64,000 nt of DNA from an uncultured Cellulophaga sp. (lineage in GTDB: Bacteria > Bacteroidota > Bacteroidia > Flavobacteriales > Flavobacteriaceae): positions 88,300-152,299 of the forward strand of contig CANLIE010000002.1 in the NCBI GenBank assembly GCA_947491225.1. Direction: 5' to 3'. This document shows, in pieces, positions 61,822 through 64,000 of the stretch. Made by a program: the position numbers and the translations under genes. The notes under the pieces were generated by a model that made no database searches, was not told the DNA's origin, and saw nothing but the letters and a program-made list of their open reading frames with translations. How positions within the stretch are numbered: position 1 is the first letter of the stretch; each line of letters opens with the position of its first letter.

Positions 61822-63798
61822 TTAGATAATTGTAGTATTATTTTCGCTTAACGGAATGGTTATGTTTATTTTAGTACCATTCCCTATTTCACTAGTAATT
61901 TTTACGTCTGCATTAATTTTTTTAGACCTAGAATATATGTTTTTAAGTCCAATACCTCTTTTCTTTTTTTGAAGGTTAAAACCTACTCCATTATCTGACA
62001 AAATTACTGATAAATTTGATTCGTCCATACTTAAATCTAGAAAAATATTTTTTGCCTTAGAGTATTTTACACAATTTTGTATACCTTCTTGTATTATTCT
62101 GTACAAATTAATTTTAATGTCTGCATTTAAATGATCCCAATCTATGTTATCATCATAGGTAAAATCTGTTTTTATATTTGTGGCTTTACTGGTGTTTGCC
62201 AACAATTCTGAAATTGAGTTGGTAAAGTTTTGTATTTTGGTTGAAGATGAAGCACTAAGTGTATGTGATATGGTTCTAATTTCTTCTGCAGTTTCTTGTA
62301 ATTGTTTAATTAGGTCTAAGCGTTCATTAATTGCTTTTTCATCTGCTTTATTGTTTATTGCTTTAAGTATTAGTCCAATGCCTGTAAGGCTCCCTAACAC
62401 ACCGTCATGTAGCTCTTGAGAAATTCTTTGTTGCTCTTCTTGTCTAACTTGTACTAATTTACCTTTTTGAGCTAACATTAAATTAAATGTTTCTAAGTTT
62501 GTAACTTGCTGTTCTTGCTCAAACTTTAATTTTTGATTTTTTAGGTATTGATTACCAATTACAAATATAGCAAAGGCTAGTAATAAGGCACCAATTACTA
62601 GAAAAATTAGTAATTGCTTTTGCTTTTCTAAGATTTCTTTTTGTTCTAATACTTCATCTGTTTCATATTGTATACGTGTAAATTTTTCTTGTAAATTACG
62701 TTCTTCTGCAATAAGGCTATCATTTAAAACTATATATTTATGGGCATAATGGCTAGCATTTTTAGAATCTACAGTTGTGAGTAAATTATATATTTGTAAT
62801 AAGCGTTTGTTGTTTTTACTTTGTAAAGAGTATTGTTCAGATTTTTTTGCATTATACAAAGCCTTAGTGGTATCTTTTTTCTGCAAATAAAATTCAGCCA
62901 AATTATAGTGGCTAATAGATAAACCAGATCTGTCTTTTAAGCTGTCTCTTAAGTGTAATGATTTTAAAAGTTGTTTTTCTATATTTAAAGTGTCTCCTTT
63001 TTTAAATTGTGTGTATGCTAAATTATCTAGCAGTTTAGCGTAGAACCTTGGTTCTTTAATTAATAAGCTATCAGTATTTAAAATTTGTGTATAATATTTT
63101 ATAGCTGCTTTATAGTCTTTTTTGTCACTGTACGCATTTCCTATATTGTTTAAAGTATATAAATTATATATGTTAGATTTTTTTATTTTCTTTTGATATG
63201 CCAAGGCTTTATTGTAATACTCTATGGCTCTATTATGCTCATTTAATGCATTTGTAGAGGAACCAAGAATGTTGTAAGCGTCATAAATTCTTATTTCTTG
63301 GTTTTTAATTGCTTTTAATGCTTTTAAGGCATTAATAGCAGAAATTTCACTACCCCTATAATCCTTAACTGTAGATTGTAGGTAGGCAATATAGTTCCAT
63401 ACCCTACCTTCATTTTCTTTGTCATTTATTTTGTTATAAATCTGTTGAGCATTTAATAGGTTGTAATAGCTACTATCAACTTTATTATTACCATCAAACC
63501 AAAAGCCTAAGTCTCTGTATGCAGAAGCAAGTATTGTTGAGTCTTTTAATTCTATAGATAGTTTTATTACTCTTTTGTTTGTATCTCTAAATTTAGTAGA
63601 ATCTCTTTGTTTGTTATAAGCTAATGATAGATCATACAATTGTTTTAATTGTAAGGAGTCTTTTTTGTCTTGTACTGTATTATTAGGGCTTTTAGTTTTA
63701 GCTGAGTTCTTATCTTTATTATTGCAAGAAAATAAAGACACCATTATAAGTATAAATACTTTTACTAAGATTTTATGTGTAGAAAAATGTTTTAACAT
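61822..63798 (-). CDS. TPR sensor histidine kinase with lipoprotein-type signal
   Basis: A 658-residue sensor kinase. The start MLKHFSTHKILVKVFILIMV uses the ATG at 63796-63798; an earlier ATG at 63834 lies inside the terminator of the upstream gene and is not favoured. A lipobox-like LFSC at about residue 25 suggests a lipid-anchored periplasmic start, unusual for a kinase. TPR repeats (about 70-370) are followed by a transmembrane helix (LLIFLVIGALLLAFAIFVIG) and a coiled coil. The HisKA_3 box RISQELHDGVLGSL has His464, then a HATPase_c domain with IQEGIQNCVKYSKAKNI, LSDNGVGF and GIGLKNIYSR. The response regulator follows. Confidence 0.88.
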   Translation of the reverse strand: MLKHFSTHKILVKVFILIMVSLFSCNNKDKNSAKTKSPNNTVQDKKDSLQLKQLYDLSLAYNKQRDSTKFRDTNKRVIKLSIELKDSTILASAYRDLGFWFDGNNKVDSSYYNLLNAQQIYNKINDKENEGRVWNYIAYLQSTVKDYRGSEISAINALKALKAIKNQEIRIYDAYNILGSSTNALNEHNRAIEYYNKALAYQKKIKKSNIYNLYTLNNIGNAYSDKKDYKAAIKYYTQILNTDSLLIKEPRFYAKLLDNLAYTQFKKGDTLNIEKQLLKSLHLRDSLKDRSGLSISHYNLAEFYLQKKDTTKALYNAKKSEQYSLQSKNNKRLLQIYNLLTTVDSKNASHYAHKYIVLNDSLIAEERNLQEKFTRIQYETDEVLEQKEILEKQKQLLIFLVIGALLLAFAIFVIGNQYLKNQKLKFEQEQQVTNLETFNLMLAQKGKLVQVRQEEQQRISQELHDGVLGSLTGIGLILKAINNKADEKAINERLDLIKQLQETAEEIRTISHTLSASSSTKIQNFTNSISELLANTSKATNIKTDFTYDDNIDWDHLNADIKINLYRIIQEGIQNCVKYSKAKNIFLDLSMDESNLSVILSDNGVGFNLQKKKRGIGLKNIYSRSKKINADVKITSEIGNGTKINITIPLSENNTTII

Positions 63799-63810
63799 AA
63801 ATACAAGATA

Positions 63811-63844
63811 TAAAAAAAGCCTTGAAATATACAATTCAAGGCTT
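63811..63844 (-). terminator. Terminator of the repeat-protein gene, just before the kinase start
   Basis: A 10-bp stem has arms 63817-63826 and 63835-63844 (AAGCCTTGAA/TTCAAGGCTT). It is followed on the minus strand by a T7 run (63812-63818). It lies between the stop at 63875 and the kinase ATG at 63798, leaving about 13 bases to the kinase start, so the kinase is read by partial read-through or from a promoter within or beyond this stem. Confidence 0.8.
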
Positions 63845-63874
63845 GTTTTTATAATAATAAATTAGATTTTTTAA

Positions 63875-64000
63875 TTATCCCACTGGTTTAATTTGATCAT
63901 TATCAGTATCACCTACTGGTTTAATTTGATCATTGTCTGTAAACCCTACTGGTTTAATTTGATCATTGTCTGTAAACCCTACTGGTTTAATTTGATCATT
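63875..64000 (-). CDS. C-terminal end of a tandem 11-residue repeat protein
   Basis: Partial gene running off the right edge. The visible 41 residues are three units of NDQIKPVG followed by FTD or DTD, and a final NDQIKPVG before the TAA stop (63875-63877). The DNA period is 33 bases and the copies use nearly identical codons, which suggests recent expansion. The frame is open to the window edge. The N-terminus, any signal peptide and the total repeat number are not seen. It lies directly upstream of the sensor kinase on the same strand and ends in a terminator. Function unknown. Confidence 0.8.
   Translation of the reverse strand, partial: NDQIKPVGFTDNDQIKPVGFTDNDQIKPVGDTDNDQIKPVG

Noticed and set aside
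63875..64000. CRISPR-like reading of the 33-base periodic sequence
   Set aside because: The units are adjacent copies in frame with a protein stop, with no unique spacers; it is a coding tandem repeat.

Overview
The window is strongly AT-rich chromosomal DNA from a member of the Bacteroidota, almost certainly a (probably marine) Flavobacteriaceae. The evidence is the AT-rich codon use, TAnnTTTG-type promoter elements, few visible Shine-Dalgarno sequences, several TTG starts, lipoproteins with short lipoboxes, bacillithiol genes in a Gram-negative setting, and REP-like intergenic hairpins of a kind I associate with flavobacteria. No tRNA, rRNA, CRISPR array, intact insertion sequence or prophage was seen.

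Layout. (1) 1-12661 is core envelope and metabolic DNA: fabV (cut by the left edge), lptD, a zinc amidase, an MCE/MlaD protein, a membrane Fe-S protein with a CCG-domain partner, a small conserved protein, a NagZ-like GH3/beta-lactamase fusion, and bshA. (2) 12662-47612 is a large surface-polysaccharide locus. It opens with a REP-like element and a C10 tract in front of an AlgI-type O-acyltransferase and its AlgX/AlgJ-like SGNH partner. A leftward operon follows (CapK-like enzyme, ATP-grasp, PLP enzyme, PglC-like initiating transferase, PglD/NeuD-FemAB fusion). Next come a beta-helix lipoprotein between two long gene-free gaps and a rightward operon (Wzx flippase, glycosyltransferases, Wzy-like polymerase, WecB/WecC, an acetyltransferase, CapE/cupin/CapF/CapG). 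A leftward nucleotide-sugar operon (TviB/WbpA-like dehydrogenase, Ugd, WbpP-like C4-epimerase) and a rightward operon (PglE-like aminotransferase, PglF/CapD-like dehydratase, Wza-like, Wzc-like) complete it, with a convergent CpsB-type PHP phosphatase at the end. (3) 48406-64000 is mostly housekeeping: PhnA-domain protein, pcm, smpB, small lipoproteins, a TetR regulator, clpB, a bacilliredoxin-like YtxJ protein, fahA, glyA and an unusual lipoprotein sensor kinase/response regulator pair. The right edge cuts a gene whose C-terminus is a tandem 11-residue repeat.

How the genes work together. The locus looks like a complete Wzx/Wzy-type system. A PglF-PglE-PglD-PglC set could make and load a diacetamido-trideoxy sugar (bacillosamine/QuiNAc4N type) onto the lipid carrier. 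WecB/WecC would supply ManNAcA, CapE/F/G L-FucNAc, Ugd GlcA, and the TviB/WbpP-like pair GalNAcA, predicting an acidic amino-sugar-rich glycan. O-acetylation by the AlgI/AlgX-like pair and possibly amino-acid or acyl decoration by the CapK/ATP-grasp/FemAB cassette would modify it. Wza/Wzc and the PHP phosphatase would export it and control chain length. Convergent gene pairs are commonly separated by strong hairpin terminators, two of which overlap coding ends.

The observations I find most worth following are the 33-bp tandem-repeat gene beside the sensor kinase, the C10 tract before the acyltransferase, the NeuD-FemAB fusion in its cassette, and the inverted-repeat-rich divergent control region at 40793-41363.
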